From: an uncultured Erysipelotrichaceae bacterium
GTDB lineage: Bacteria > Bacillota_I > Bacilli_A > Erysipelotrichales > Erysipelotrichaceae
Direction of reading: 5' to 3'
Assembly (NCBI GenBank): GCA_944325295.1
Contig: CALUZL010000122.1
Span: 1 to 7,510, forward strand
Length of the DNA stretch: 7,510 bases
Under the pieces are notes generated by a model. The model did not search any database. It was given only the letters and a program-made list of their open reading frames with translations, and was not told the DNA's origin. The position numbers were made by a program, and so were the translations under genes. Of this stretch, positions 1 through 5,068 are shown one piece after another (the stretch's first letter is position 1; the number at the start of each line of letters is the position of its first letter).

Positions 1-35
1 AAAGTTAATAAAATTGTCATAAAGATTTTTAGCAT
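1..35 (-). CDS. 5' end of an unidentified gene, hydrophobic N-terminus (partial, runs off the left edge)
   Basis: Reading leftward from an ATG at 35-33, the visible codons give MLKIFMTILLT and remain open at the edge. The support is the ribosome binding site: the minus strand just upstream reads AAGAGGTGATCTT then ATG, and GAGGTGATC is a nine-base match to the 16S anti-Shine-Dalgarno complement, with 7 bases between GAGG and the start. A plausible promoter lies just upstream. One Lys followed by mostly hydrophobic residues fits the start of a signal peptide, a membrane protein or a short secreted propeptide. The gene lies downstream of, and on the same strand as, the HTH/TPR regulator, so it may be its target or partner. 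The product cannot be identified from 11 residues. Confidence 0.62.
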   Translation of the reverse strand, partial: MLKIFMTILLT

Positions 36-40
36 AAGAT

Positions 41-48
41 CACCTCTT
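41..48 (-). promoter_or_regulatory. Strong Shine-Dalgarno for the left-edge gene
   Basis: The minus strand reads AAGAGGTG here and continues ATC into 40-38, giving an unusually long complement to the 16S rRNA 3' end. Spacing to the ATG at 35 is ideal for the GAGG core. This site is the main reason for calling the truncated gene. Confidence 0.7.
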
Positions 49-69
49 AATCAAAGTTTATTAATCAAA
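47..69. repeat. Direct repeat of TTAATCAAA, possible operator
   Basis: TTAATCAAA occurs at 47-55 and again at 61-69, 14 bases start to start, separated by GTTTA. The copies sit on either side of the predicted -10 of the left-edge gene, where a bound regulator would affect initiation. The 14-base spacing is not a whole number of helical turns, so cooperative binding on one DNA face is not implied. Confidence 0.4.
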
Positions 70-84
70 TGGTGTCCTTTTCAA
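55..84 (-). promoter_or_regulatory. Candidate promoter of the left-edge gene with flanking direct repeats
   Basis: On the minus strand, TTGAAA (84-79, five of six matches to TTGACA) is followed by an 18-base spacer and TAAACT (60-55, four of six matches to TATAAT). This predicts a start near 48 and a very short leader carrying the Shine-Dalgarno. Two perfect copies of the 9-mer TTTGATTAA (plus strand TTAATCAAA, 61-69 and 47-55) flank the -10 element. The surroundings are AT-rich, so chance matches are likely and confidence is modest. Confidence 0.4.
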
Positions 85-117
85 CATAACTCCCAAAAGA
101 TGAGTTTTTCCGTATAT

Positions 118-142
118 CATCATGTAAAAAATGATGTTTTTT
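118..142 (+). terminator. Weak T-tailed hairpin, reading rightward
   Basis: CATCAT (118-123) pairs perfectly with ATGATG (131-136) around a seven-base loop and is followed by TTTTTT (137-142). The stem has only two G-C pairs. The T-run is on the plus strand, so it would stop rightward transcription entering from outside the window, not the leftward regulator gene that ends at 147. No visible plus-strand gene needs it, so it may be chance in AT-rich DNA. Confidence 0.22.
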
Positions 143-146
143 GGAA

Positions 147-1418
147 TTACATATCACACGCATTCTTGAATCGGTTTAGTTTAGAATAGTTTTTGGTATT
201 GCTTGTGAGATATGACAAATTATCAAAAACAATTTTTTTAATGAAATTACCACCGGAACAGGCGACATCAACTAAGATATCGAGTATATAATCTTCCAAA
301 AAGATCATCGTTTTACGATTAAGCGGTTCGCTTTTATATTTCTCTTTGTAAAAGATAACAATTTTCTTTTCTCTTTTATTGATTATGTTGTTTATATTTG
401 TTTTTAAAAGAATATCTTTTAGTTTGTCTGTCTTTTTAAGTTTTTCAAAAGAGTCAAAAAAGAATATTACAGATGTTCCTAATTTACAATCAGGGAAAGA
501 TTTAGCCAGTTTAAAGTAATGTATTGAATTAATATAGTCATTATTCATGTAATGAATCATTGCCGATTGTTTGAGGAGGTCTATCTTTTTTGATTCGCTT
601 ATGTCAAGATTGTTATCGACAAGCAATTCACATCTCTTGAGGTATTCTAAGCTTAATCCAAAAAGGTTCATATTGCACAGCGCGAATGCCACATTGTTAT
701 AAACGAGATATCTTTGATAATCGTTAAGTTCGTATTCTGCATTTAATAAATTAGTTAAAAATGGGTATGCTTCATCTAATTTATCATCATCTACAATCAT
801 GTCCAGTTTTATCGAAAAGAACATGGGAGTATTGATAAAAAGTCTTGCTTTATCATACAGATCATCTTTGATCAAAGATACCTCTTCGTAATACTTAGAA
901 ACAGCAATTAGAAAAAAGAGGTCGATCATCTTATTTTTAGTATCTAATTTACTGCTTATAAACAGGTAGATATCGATATTGGATTTTGACGGATATGTCT
1001 TGTAAAGCAGAAAGGAAATAATGTCTTTATAAAGCATCAATAGTTCTTTGATGTAAAGATGGTTACTGTATTTTATTATGGCTTCATCGATAATAGACAC
1101 TTCTTGTTTAAGTTTACTAGCGGAAAAAGAAGATATGTTTTCAATGATTCTATCTCTTATTCCGTAGATATATTTATAAATGTTTTGATTAAGTGTAATC
1201 TTTAAATCCATATTTTCAGCAAGGTCATAATAAAAATGATCTCTTGACACGTTTCCGTTTTCAATGAGAGTTAGTGTTTTCGGATCGCATATTCTTTTTC
1301 CGTTTTTTGTTGTAATAACCCTTTTGATGGTCATCTTCTTCTTTTTATGATAGTAGCCTATCAATGCGCCGATCATCTTTTTTTCGGAATCTGAATCATA
1401 TCTTTTGCTCTTGTTCAT
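147..1418 (-). CDS. XRE-type HTH regulator with C-terminal TPR-like helical domain (RRNPP-like architecture)
   Basis: A probable cytoplasmic DNA-binding regulator of 423 residues. Residues about 15-75 look like a degenerate XRE/Cro helix-turn-helix: a first helix (IGALIGYYHKKKK), TIKRVI, a short insert (TTKNGKR), then ICDPKTLTLIENG with the family's IENG signature at 52-55 and a closing helix ending ENMDLKI. The rest is almost all helical. Segments around 237-267 (YQRYLVYNNVAFALCNM, then SLEYLKRCELLVD) and 278-307 (LLKQSAMIHYMNNDYINSIHYF) have TPR-like spacing of aromatic and small residues. Such proteins may sense a peptide or protein ligand. No ligand is known here, and the match to named RRNPP families (PlcR, Rgg, PrgX) is by architecture only. 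No Shine-Dalgarno precedes the ATG. The gene is AT-richer and more Lys/Asn/Ile/Tyr-rich than its neighbours, which may mean horizontal acquisition. It is divergent from the ATP-grasp operon and upstream of the left-edge gene. Confidence 0.8.
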   Translation of the reverse strand: MNKSKRYDSDSEKKMIGALIGYYHKKKKMTIKRVITTKNGKRICDPKTLTLIENGNVSRDHFYYDLAENMDLKITLNQNIYKYIYGIRDRIIENISSFSASKLKQEVSIIDEAIIKYSNHLYIKELLMLYKDIISFLLYKTYPSKSNIDIYLFISSKLDTKNKMIDLFFLIAVSKYYEEVSLIKDDLYDKARLFINTPMFFSIKLDMIVDDDKLDEAYPFLTNLLNAEYELNDYQRYLVYNNVAFALCNMNLFGLSLEYLKRCELLVDNNLDISESKKIDLLKQSAMIHYMNNDYINSIHYFKLAKSFPDCKLGTSVIFFFDSFEKLKKTDKLKDILLKTNINNIINKREKKIVIFYKEKYKSEPLNRKTMIFLEDYILDILVDVACSGGNFIKKIVFDNLSYLTSNTKNYSKLNRFKNACDM

Positions 1419-1427
1419 TACATAATA

Positions 1428-1433
1428 ATTTTA
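1428..1433 (-). promoter_or_regulatory. Candidate -10 element for the HTH regulator
   Basis: The minus strand reads TAAAAT here, nine bases before the ATG at 1418, with no ribosome binding site between. A start about seven bases downstream would leave a leader of zero to three bases. No convincing -35 is seen at 16-19 bases. The intergenic DNA is so AT-rich that this match has little statistical weight. Confidence 0.28.
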
Positions 1434-1485
1434 ACAAAATAAATTGAAAAAAATTTAAAAAAATATTAAAGTGCTTACAAAATGA

Positions 1486-1494
1486 TGATATACT
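1486..1494 (+). promoter_or_regulatory. Extended -10 promoter of the ATP-grasp/esterase operon
   Basis: TGATATACT is an extended -10 (TGN at 1486-1488, then TATACT, five of six matches). The -35 region at 1466-1471 (TTAAAG) is poor, as often happens with extended -10 promoters. The predicted start is near 1501, giving a leader of about 17 bases that contains the AGGGGG ribosome binding site. An ATG at 1482 would lie upstream of this transcript, which supports the start at 1518. Confidence 0.5.
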
Positions 1495-1503
1495 CTATTT
1501 ATC

Positions 1504-1509
1504 AGGGGG
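1504..1509 (+). promoter_or_regulatory. Ribosome binding site that fixes the ATP-grasp start at 1518
   Basis: AGGGGG lies eight bases before the ATG at 1518. The in-frame ATGs at 1482 and 1485 have no purine-rich site before them, only AT-rich sequence. Confidence 0.6.
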
Positions 1510-1517
1510 CAGATTTT

Positions 1518-2711
1518 ATGAATTTCGTATTTATTTCACCTAATTTTCCGGTCGATTATTATCATTTTTGTACATCTTTAAGTGAACATGGCGTCAATGT
1601 CTTGGGGATCGGCGATGCTCCTTATGATTCTCTTGTGGGGGAACTTAAGGCAGCACTTAGCGAATACTATCGCGTCGATTCTTTGGAGGATTATGAGGCT
1701 GTGGAAAGAGCCTGTCTTTATTTTGAAGAGAAGTATGGGCATTTAGACTGGCTTGAATCCAACAATGAGTATTGGCTGATGCAGGATGCAAGACTCAGGA
1801 CGCGCTTTGGGATAGTGACCGGTATCTTAGATGAGAATATCGACTTCATCAAGTATAAAAGCGTCATGAAGAGGTTGTATGAGATCGCCGGCGTAAAGGT
1901 GGCTCGCTACCACATGGTGGATGATTACGAGGGTTGCAAGGCTTTCATTCAAGAGGTCGGCTATCCCGTCGTCGTCAAACCGGACAATGGCGTTGGCGCC
2001 AGTAAGACCTATCGCTTAGACAATGACGATGATCTGGCTTCCTTTATCGATACCAAAAGTGATATCCCGATGATCATGGAAGAATTCGTCTATGGTGATC
2101 TTGTTTCTTACGATGGGATCGCCAATTCCAAAAGAGAGGTCATCTATGAGACTTCTCATGTCTTCCCACGCCAGGTCATGGATATCGTAAACAATAATCT
2201 GGACTGTTTTTACTGGTCGATCAAGACGATACCGGATGATCTGCGCCTGGCTGGGCAAAGAGTCGTTCGCAACTTCCCGTCAAACAGTCGTTGTTTCCAT
2301 CTGGAATTCTTTATCCTCAAGGAAGATAAGGAAGGATTGGGTAAAAAAGGTGATATAATCGGACTTGAAGTGAATATGCGTACGCCCGGTGGTGTCACTC
2401 CGGATATGATGAACTATGCGGCTGATATCAATATTTTTGACATCTATGCCGACATGGTCACAAAAGATGGCACTGACATCGACTCTTCTAATAAGAAGTA
2501 TTATTGTGTCTACGCCGCAAGGCGCAAGGAACATCACTACGATGTGCCTTTAGATGATGTACGACGTATCTATCAAGATCAGGTTGTGATGAGCTTTACA
2601 AATCCGCCGGCAATAGCCGGGGCTATGGGCGACGATGCCTTAGTGGCAAGATTTTTAGAAAAAGAAGATATTTGGCCGTTCATCAAGGCGGTCGTGGAGG
2701 ATAACAAGTAA
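1518..2711 (+). CDS. ATP-grasp domain carboxylate ligase, substrate unknown
   Basis: Probably a 397-residue ATP-dependent ligase that joins a carboxylate to an amine or thiol through an acyl phosphate. The N-terminus MNFVFISPNF looks like the first strand of a Rossmann-like pre-ATP-grasp domain. A linker with ESNNEYWL (80-87) follows, typical of carnosine-synthase- and biotin-carboxylase-like ATP-grasp proteins. ATP-grasp features are lysines at 112-118 (IKYKSVMK), PVVVKPDNGVGAS (150-162, Lys154 and the glycine-rich loop), the MIMEEF hinge (185-190, Glu188/189), HLEFF (Glu263), and the metal-binding LEVNMRTPGG (283-292, Glu284 and Asn286). The motifs look intact. The start at 1518 is preferred over the in-frame ATG at 1482 because of its ribosome binding site and promoter position, and because the extra 12 residues precede the canonical first strand. 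Its stop overlaps the next start by one base (TAATG), so the esterase is probably translationally coupled. The substrate cannot be read from sequence; D-Ala-D-Ala-ligase-like or dipeptide-ligase chemistry are possibilities. Confidence 0.88.
   Translation: MNFVFISPNFPVDYYHFCTSLSEHGVNVLGIGDAPYDSLVGELKAALSEYYRVDSLEDYEAVERACLYFEEKYGHLDWLESNNEYWLMQDARLRTRFGIVTGILDENIDFIKYKSVMKRLYEIAGVKVARYHMVDDYEGCKAFIQEVGYPVVVKPDNGVGASKTYRLDNDDDLASFIDTKSDIPMIMEEFVYGDLVSYDGIANSKREVIYETSHVFPRQVMDIVNNNLDCFYWSIKTIPDDLRLAGQRVVRNFPSNSRCFHLEFFILKEDKEGLGKKGDIIGLEVNMRTPGGVTPDMMNYAADINIFDIYADMVTKDGTDIDSSNKKYYCVYAARRKEHHYDVPLDDVRRIYQDQVVMSFTNPPAIAGAMGDDALVARFLEKEDIWPFIKAVVEDNK
2696..2700 (+). promoter_or_regulatory. Ribosome binding site for the first esterase, inside the ATP-grasp gene
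   Basis: GGAGG lies ten bases before the ATG at 2711, within the last codons of the ligase gene. With the TAATG stop/start overlap it supports coupled translation of ligase and esterase. Confidence 0.7.
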
Positions 2712-3454
2712 TGGAAACCGTTTATATGAAAGAGTATTCACACCATTTAAAAAGAGAAATGGAGTATAAGGTCTACGGAAATGGCGGTCGTCCCTGCATC
2801 GTCTTTCCGGCACAAAACGGGCGGTTTTTCGACTATGAAAACTTCGGTATGGTCGAGGTCCTGAAGCCTTTTATCGAAAGTGGCAAACTGCAGCTTTTCT
2901 GTATTGATTCGATCGATGGCGAGACCTGGTCAGCCGCTGGCGATGAAGGTGCCAGGATCGAAAGACATGAGGCCTGGGTCGATTATATCTGCGATGAATT
3001 TTTAAGACGGATATACCAGGTTAATCCTTTTGGCGGCAAGCCCTTCCTTACTGGTTGTTCCATGGGGGCCAGCCATTCATTGAACATCTACCTTCGAAGA
3101 CCGGAACTCTTCTCAGGCTGTATCGCCCTGAGTGGCATCTATCATGCGACTTATTTCTTCCCAAACTATCAGGATTATCGCATCTATTTGAACTCTCCCA
3201 CTGATTATTTAGTCCATATGAGTGATGATCATCCGCTTTTGGAGGAGTATCGTCAGGGCAATATCATCGTCTGTATCGGTCAGGGAGCTTGGGAAGCCGA
3301 AGGGATCATCGACACCAGGATCATCGAGCAGCAACTTAATCGACTGCAGGTTCCTTGCTGGATCGACTATTGGGGCGAAGACGTCTATCACGATTGGCCC
3401 TGGTGGCAAAAACAGATCGTCTACTTCATGCCGTACATGTTAGGAGAAAAATAA
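2711..3454 (+). CDS. Alpha/beta-hydrolase esterase (COG4947-like esterase family)
   Basis: A 247-residue serine hydrolase with no signal peptide, so probably cytoplasmic. The nucleophile elbow is GCSMGA (115-120, Ser117). The C-terminal WGEDVYHDWPWW (221-232) carries the likely catalytic His227; an HDWPWW block close to the C-terminus is what I recall as typical of this esterase group. Glu195 in IGQGAWE is a candidate acid residue, by analogy with the usual GEWE/GDWE position. The oxyanion and core strands are visible as CIVFPAQNGRFFDYE (29-43). The gene begins one base inside the ligase stop and ends one base before the next esterase, so all three are probably one transcript. It may hydrolyse or transfer the acyl product of the ligase; the substrate is unknown. 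Family assignment is from motif memory; the hydrolase fold is secure. Confidence 0.85.
   Translation: METVYMKEYSHHLKREMEYKVYGNGGRPCIVFPAQNGRFFDYENFGMVEVLKPFIESGKLQLFCIDSIDGETWSAAGDEGARIERHEAWVDYICDEFLRRIYQVNPFGGKPFLTGCSMGASHSLNIYLRRPELFSGCIALSGIYHATYFFPNYQDYRIYLNSPTDYLVHMSDDHPLLEEYRQGNIIVCIGQGAWEAEGIIDTRIIEQQLNRLQVPCWIDYWGEDVYHDWPWWQKQIVYFMPYMLGEK
3442..3446 (+). promoter_or_regulatory. Ribosome binding site for the second esterase
   Basis: AGGAG lies nine bases before the ATG at 3456, inside the end of the preceding esterase gene. It selects this ATG, which directly follows the TAA stop with one base between. Confidence 0.7.
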
Positions 3455-3455
3455 T

Positions 3456-4220
3456 ATGGTCATAAAAGAGGAAGTTTATATAACTCCTTTTTTAGAGAGC
3501 AGGACTTTACACATCTATGTTCCTGATGATCTGAAAGAGGATGAGAGATGTCCAGTGATCTATATGTTTGACGGTCACAATCTCTTTTTTGATGAGGATG
3601 CGACTTATGGAACATCATGGGGTTTAAAAGATACCTTTGAGCGTTATGGCGTAAAGGTGATCGTCGTCGGGATCGAATGCAACCACATCGAAAACTATCG
3701 ACTTTTTGAGTTTTCGCCTTATTCTTTCTTTGATGAAGATTATGGTGCGATCGAAGGGTTTGGGAAGGTCTTGTTTGAATGGATGATCACTGAATTGAAA
3801 CCCTATATCGATGCCAAGTATCCGACTTTGCCAAAGCGCGAGCATACAGCGATCGGCGGCTCCAGTATGGGTGGCTTGATGGCCCTTTACGGGGCAGTGG
3901 CCCACAGCGCTGTCTTTTCGCGCTCCATCGCTGCTTCACCCTACACTTTCTATGTCATTCAGGATATCTTAAACGATATCTATACCAGTGACATCGTCAA
4001 AGATACGACGATCTATTTGTCCTTTGGCGCCAAGGAAGTGCGCCGTAAGAGTGAACTTGTAAATTATGTCGATCAGATCTTCAAGATCCAAAGAGCGCTT
4101 GACGGTCGCTTGCACCTATTGTTGCACATCTTTAAAGGTCATGATCACAGCGAGTCTTCTTGGCGAAAGGAAGTCAAGACTTGGCTTAAAGAATTACACT
4201 ACATCGAACACTATCAATAG
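3456..4220 (+). CDS. Alpha/beta-hydrolase, putative esterase family (PF00756-like)
   Basis: A 254-residue serine hydrolase of the esterase D / enterochelin-esterase-like type, lacking a signal peptide. Visible features are the early strand CPVIYMFDGHNLF (32-44), typical of this family; the nucleophile elbow GGSSMGG (134-140, Ser137 in GxSxG); a likely acid at Glu194 in SFGAKE; and the C-terminal HSESSW (231-236), which matches the family's H-x-E-x-x-W pattern and makes His231 the likely catalytic histidine. It is clearly diverged from the preceding esterase, so the pair is two hydrolase subfamilies and not a recent tandem duplication. It is the last gene of the ATP-grasp operon. Its final seven bases overlap the end of the convergent lipoprotein gene, and no terminator is visible between them. 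Substrate unknown; family relatives act on siderophore, acyl or carbohydrate esters. Confidence 0.86.
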   Translation: MVIKEEVYITPFLESRTLHIYVPDDLKEDERCPVIYMFDGHNLFFDEDATYGTSWGLKDTFERYGVKVIVVGIECNHIENYRLFEFSPYSFFDEDYGAIEGFGKVLFEWMITELKPYIDAKYPTLPKREHTAIGGSSMGGLMALYGAVAHSAVFSRSIAASPYTFYVIQDILNDIYTSDIVKDTTIYLSFGAKEVRRKSELVNYVDQIFKIQRALDGRLHLLLHIFKGHDHSESSWRKEVKTWLKELHYIEHYQ

Positions 4221-5014
4221 GGGAAATCGCGATGGTCTTCCTTCTCCTCCAAAGCGAGAGTGTCTAAGATGTCATTTTTCTTTTTTTCCTGAGTGATCTT
4301 TTCGATCGTTTCAACTTTCATGAGGGGCGCATCCGGTGTATGCGTCTTTTTCTTTCTTTTGTGATTGTAGGAAATGTAGATCGTGATGAGCGAAGCCAAT
4401 AAGACGATGGTGATAAGAAAGATGACGATAAGAGCTGAGATGCCGCTATAGATACCGGAGCGGACGATGATCTTTGTGACGTCGTCCTCGATGATATCGA
4501 CAGTCAGGATATCGCCATTTATCGTACCGCTGTTGGCGCTTAGGATATCGCCTGGCATCTGGATCCTTTCAATGATCGAAAAACCGTAGGCTTCAAGGAT
4601 CTGTTTGTAGTCATCGCCAAGCCCAAACGCATCAAATTCGATCAGATAGTCACTTTCGATTTGCAAGTCATGGACAAAAAGGATCTCATCATCTTCACGA
4701 GTTATGGTTATCTGCTCATTTTGCGATGCGGCACGCTTATTTTCGATGGTGATCGCTTGATAGCGCGTATCGTCGATCGTGACTTCTTTTTGGGTTACGA
4801 CCGAGTCAGCTTTGCTGAAAACGGCGATCAGGTCATCTTTATAGTTTTCGAAGTGATAACTCTCATCGTTTATGATAGTCATCGGAATCAAGATCTCGGT
4901 CTCGCTTTGGTATGTTTGGTCGCTGAAGATGCGATAGTTGCCATTTATCTGCATACAACCGGAGAGGATAAATGCCAAAGCGATCATGACAAATAAGAGC
5001 GATCTTTTTCTCAT
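4214..5014 (-). CDS. Lipoprotein with LppM/DUF3153-like ectodomain and C-terminal transmembrane helix
   Basis: A 266-residue envelope protein of unknown function. The N-terminus has RKR, a hydrophobic core and the lipobox LSGC (17-20), so Cys20 should be lipidated after signal peptidase II cleavage. The ectodomain (about 21-185) is rich in beta strands, and the IQMPGDILSANSGTINGDIL stretch (151-170) resembles the PG...sN..g..l signature of LppM/DUF3153 domains; this is a memory-based match, not a search result. A strongly hydrophobic helix at about 190-215 is followed by KRKKKTH and a charged tail of about 45 residues ending DFPY, predicted to be cytoplasmic. The protein would thus be held by both a lipid and a membrane helix. 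No Shine-Dalgarno precedes the ATG, and a perfect TATAAT lies seven bases upstream, suggesting leaderless translation. It is divergent from the D,D-carboxypeptidase, hinting at a shared envelope role. Confidence 0.82.
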   Translation of the reverse strand: MRKRSLLFVMIALAFILSGCMQINGNYRIFSDQTYQSETEILIPMTIINDESYHFENYKDDLIAVFSKADSVVTQKEVTIDDTRYQAITIENKRAASQNEQITITREDDEILFVHDLQIESDYLIEFDAFGLGDDYKQILEAYGFSIIERIQMPGDILSANSGTINGDILTVDIIEDDVTKIIVRSGIYSGISALIVIFLITIVLLASLITIYISYNHKRKKKTHTPDAPLMKVETIEKITQEKKKNDILDTLALEEKEDHRDFPY

Positions 5015-5021
5015 AGGAAAT

Positions 5022-5050
5022 ATTATAGTTAGTTTGCAACTCTTTTACAA
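5022..5050 (-). promoter_or_regulatory. Promoter of the lipoprotein gene (probably leaderless)
   Basis: On the minus strand, TTGTAA (5050-5045, four of six) is followed by a 17-base spacer and a perfect TATAAT (5027-5022). Seven bases separate the -10 from the ATG at 5014, so the usual start distance puts +1 at or next to the A of the start codon. No ribosome binding site exists in that interval. Its elements interleave with those of the opposing promoter. Confidence 0.62.
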
Positions 5051-5062
5051 ATGCAATAAAAT
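5034..5062 (+). promoter_or_regulatory. Promoter of the D,D-carboxypeptidase gene (probably leaderless)
   Basis: TTGCAA (5034-5039, four of six) is followed by a 17-base spacer and TAAAAT (5057-5062, five of six). The ATG at 5069 begins seven bases after the -10, so the transcript should begin at or very near the start codon. No Shine-Dalgarno lies before this ATG (AAGTCC only). The -35 lies within the spacer of the opposing promoter and vice versa, so two polymerases probably cannot bind together. Confidence 0.6.
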
Positions 5063-5068
5063 AAGTCC

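Noticed and set aside
88..109. AACTC...GAGTT hairpin followed by TTT
   Set aside because: Only a five-base stem with a nine-base loop and a three-base T-tail; too weak to call a terminator for either strand.
2016..2537. Minus-strand open frames opposite the ATP-grasp gene
   Set aside because: They lie fully inside a gene with intact ATP-grasp motifs, show no protein-like motifs and have no ribosome sites; they are shadows of GAT/ATC-rich codon use.
3209..3443. Open frames on both strands inside the first esterase gene
   Set aside because: Overlap the catalytic C-terminal part of a clear hydrolase; low-complexity Ser/Arg or random composition with no motif.
3624..3905. Minus-strand frame opposite the second esterase
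   Set aside because: Antisense to the nucleophile-elbow region of a real gene; no start signal or recognisable fold.
2711..4220. The two esterases as a tandem duplication
   Set aside because: Elbow and C-terminal catalytic motifs differ between them and no collinear stretch of identity is visible by eye.
4066..4296. Plus-strand frame spanning the esterase 3' end and the lipoprotein 3' end
   Set aside because: Crosses two supported genes in another frame, with Ser/Arg-rich random composition and no ribosome site.
4661..4996. Plus-strand frame opposite the lipoprotein gene
   Set aside because: Opposite a protein with a clear lipobox and membrane helix; explained as a complement artefact.
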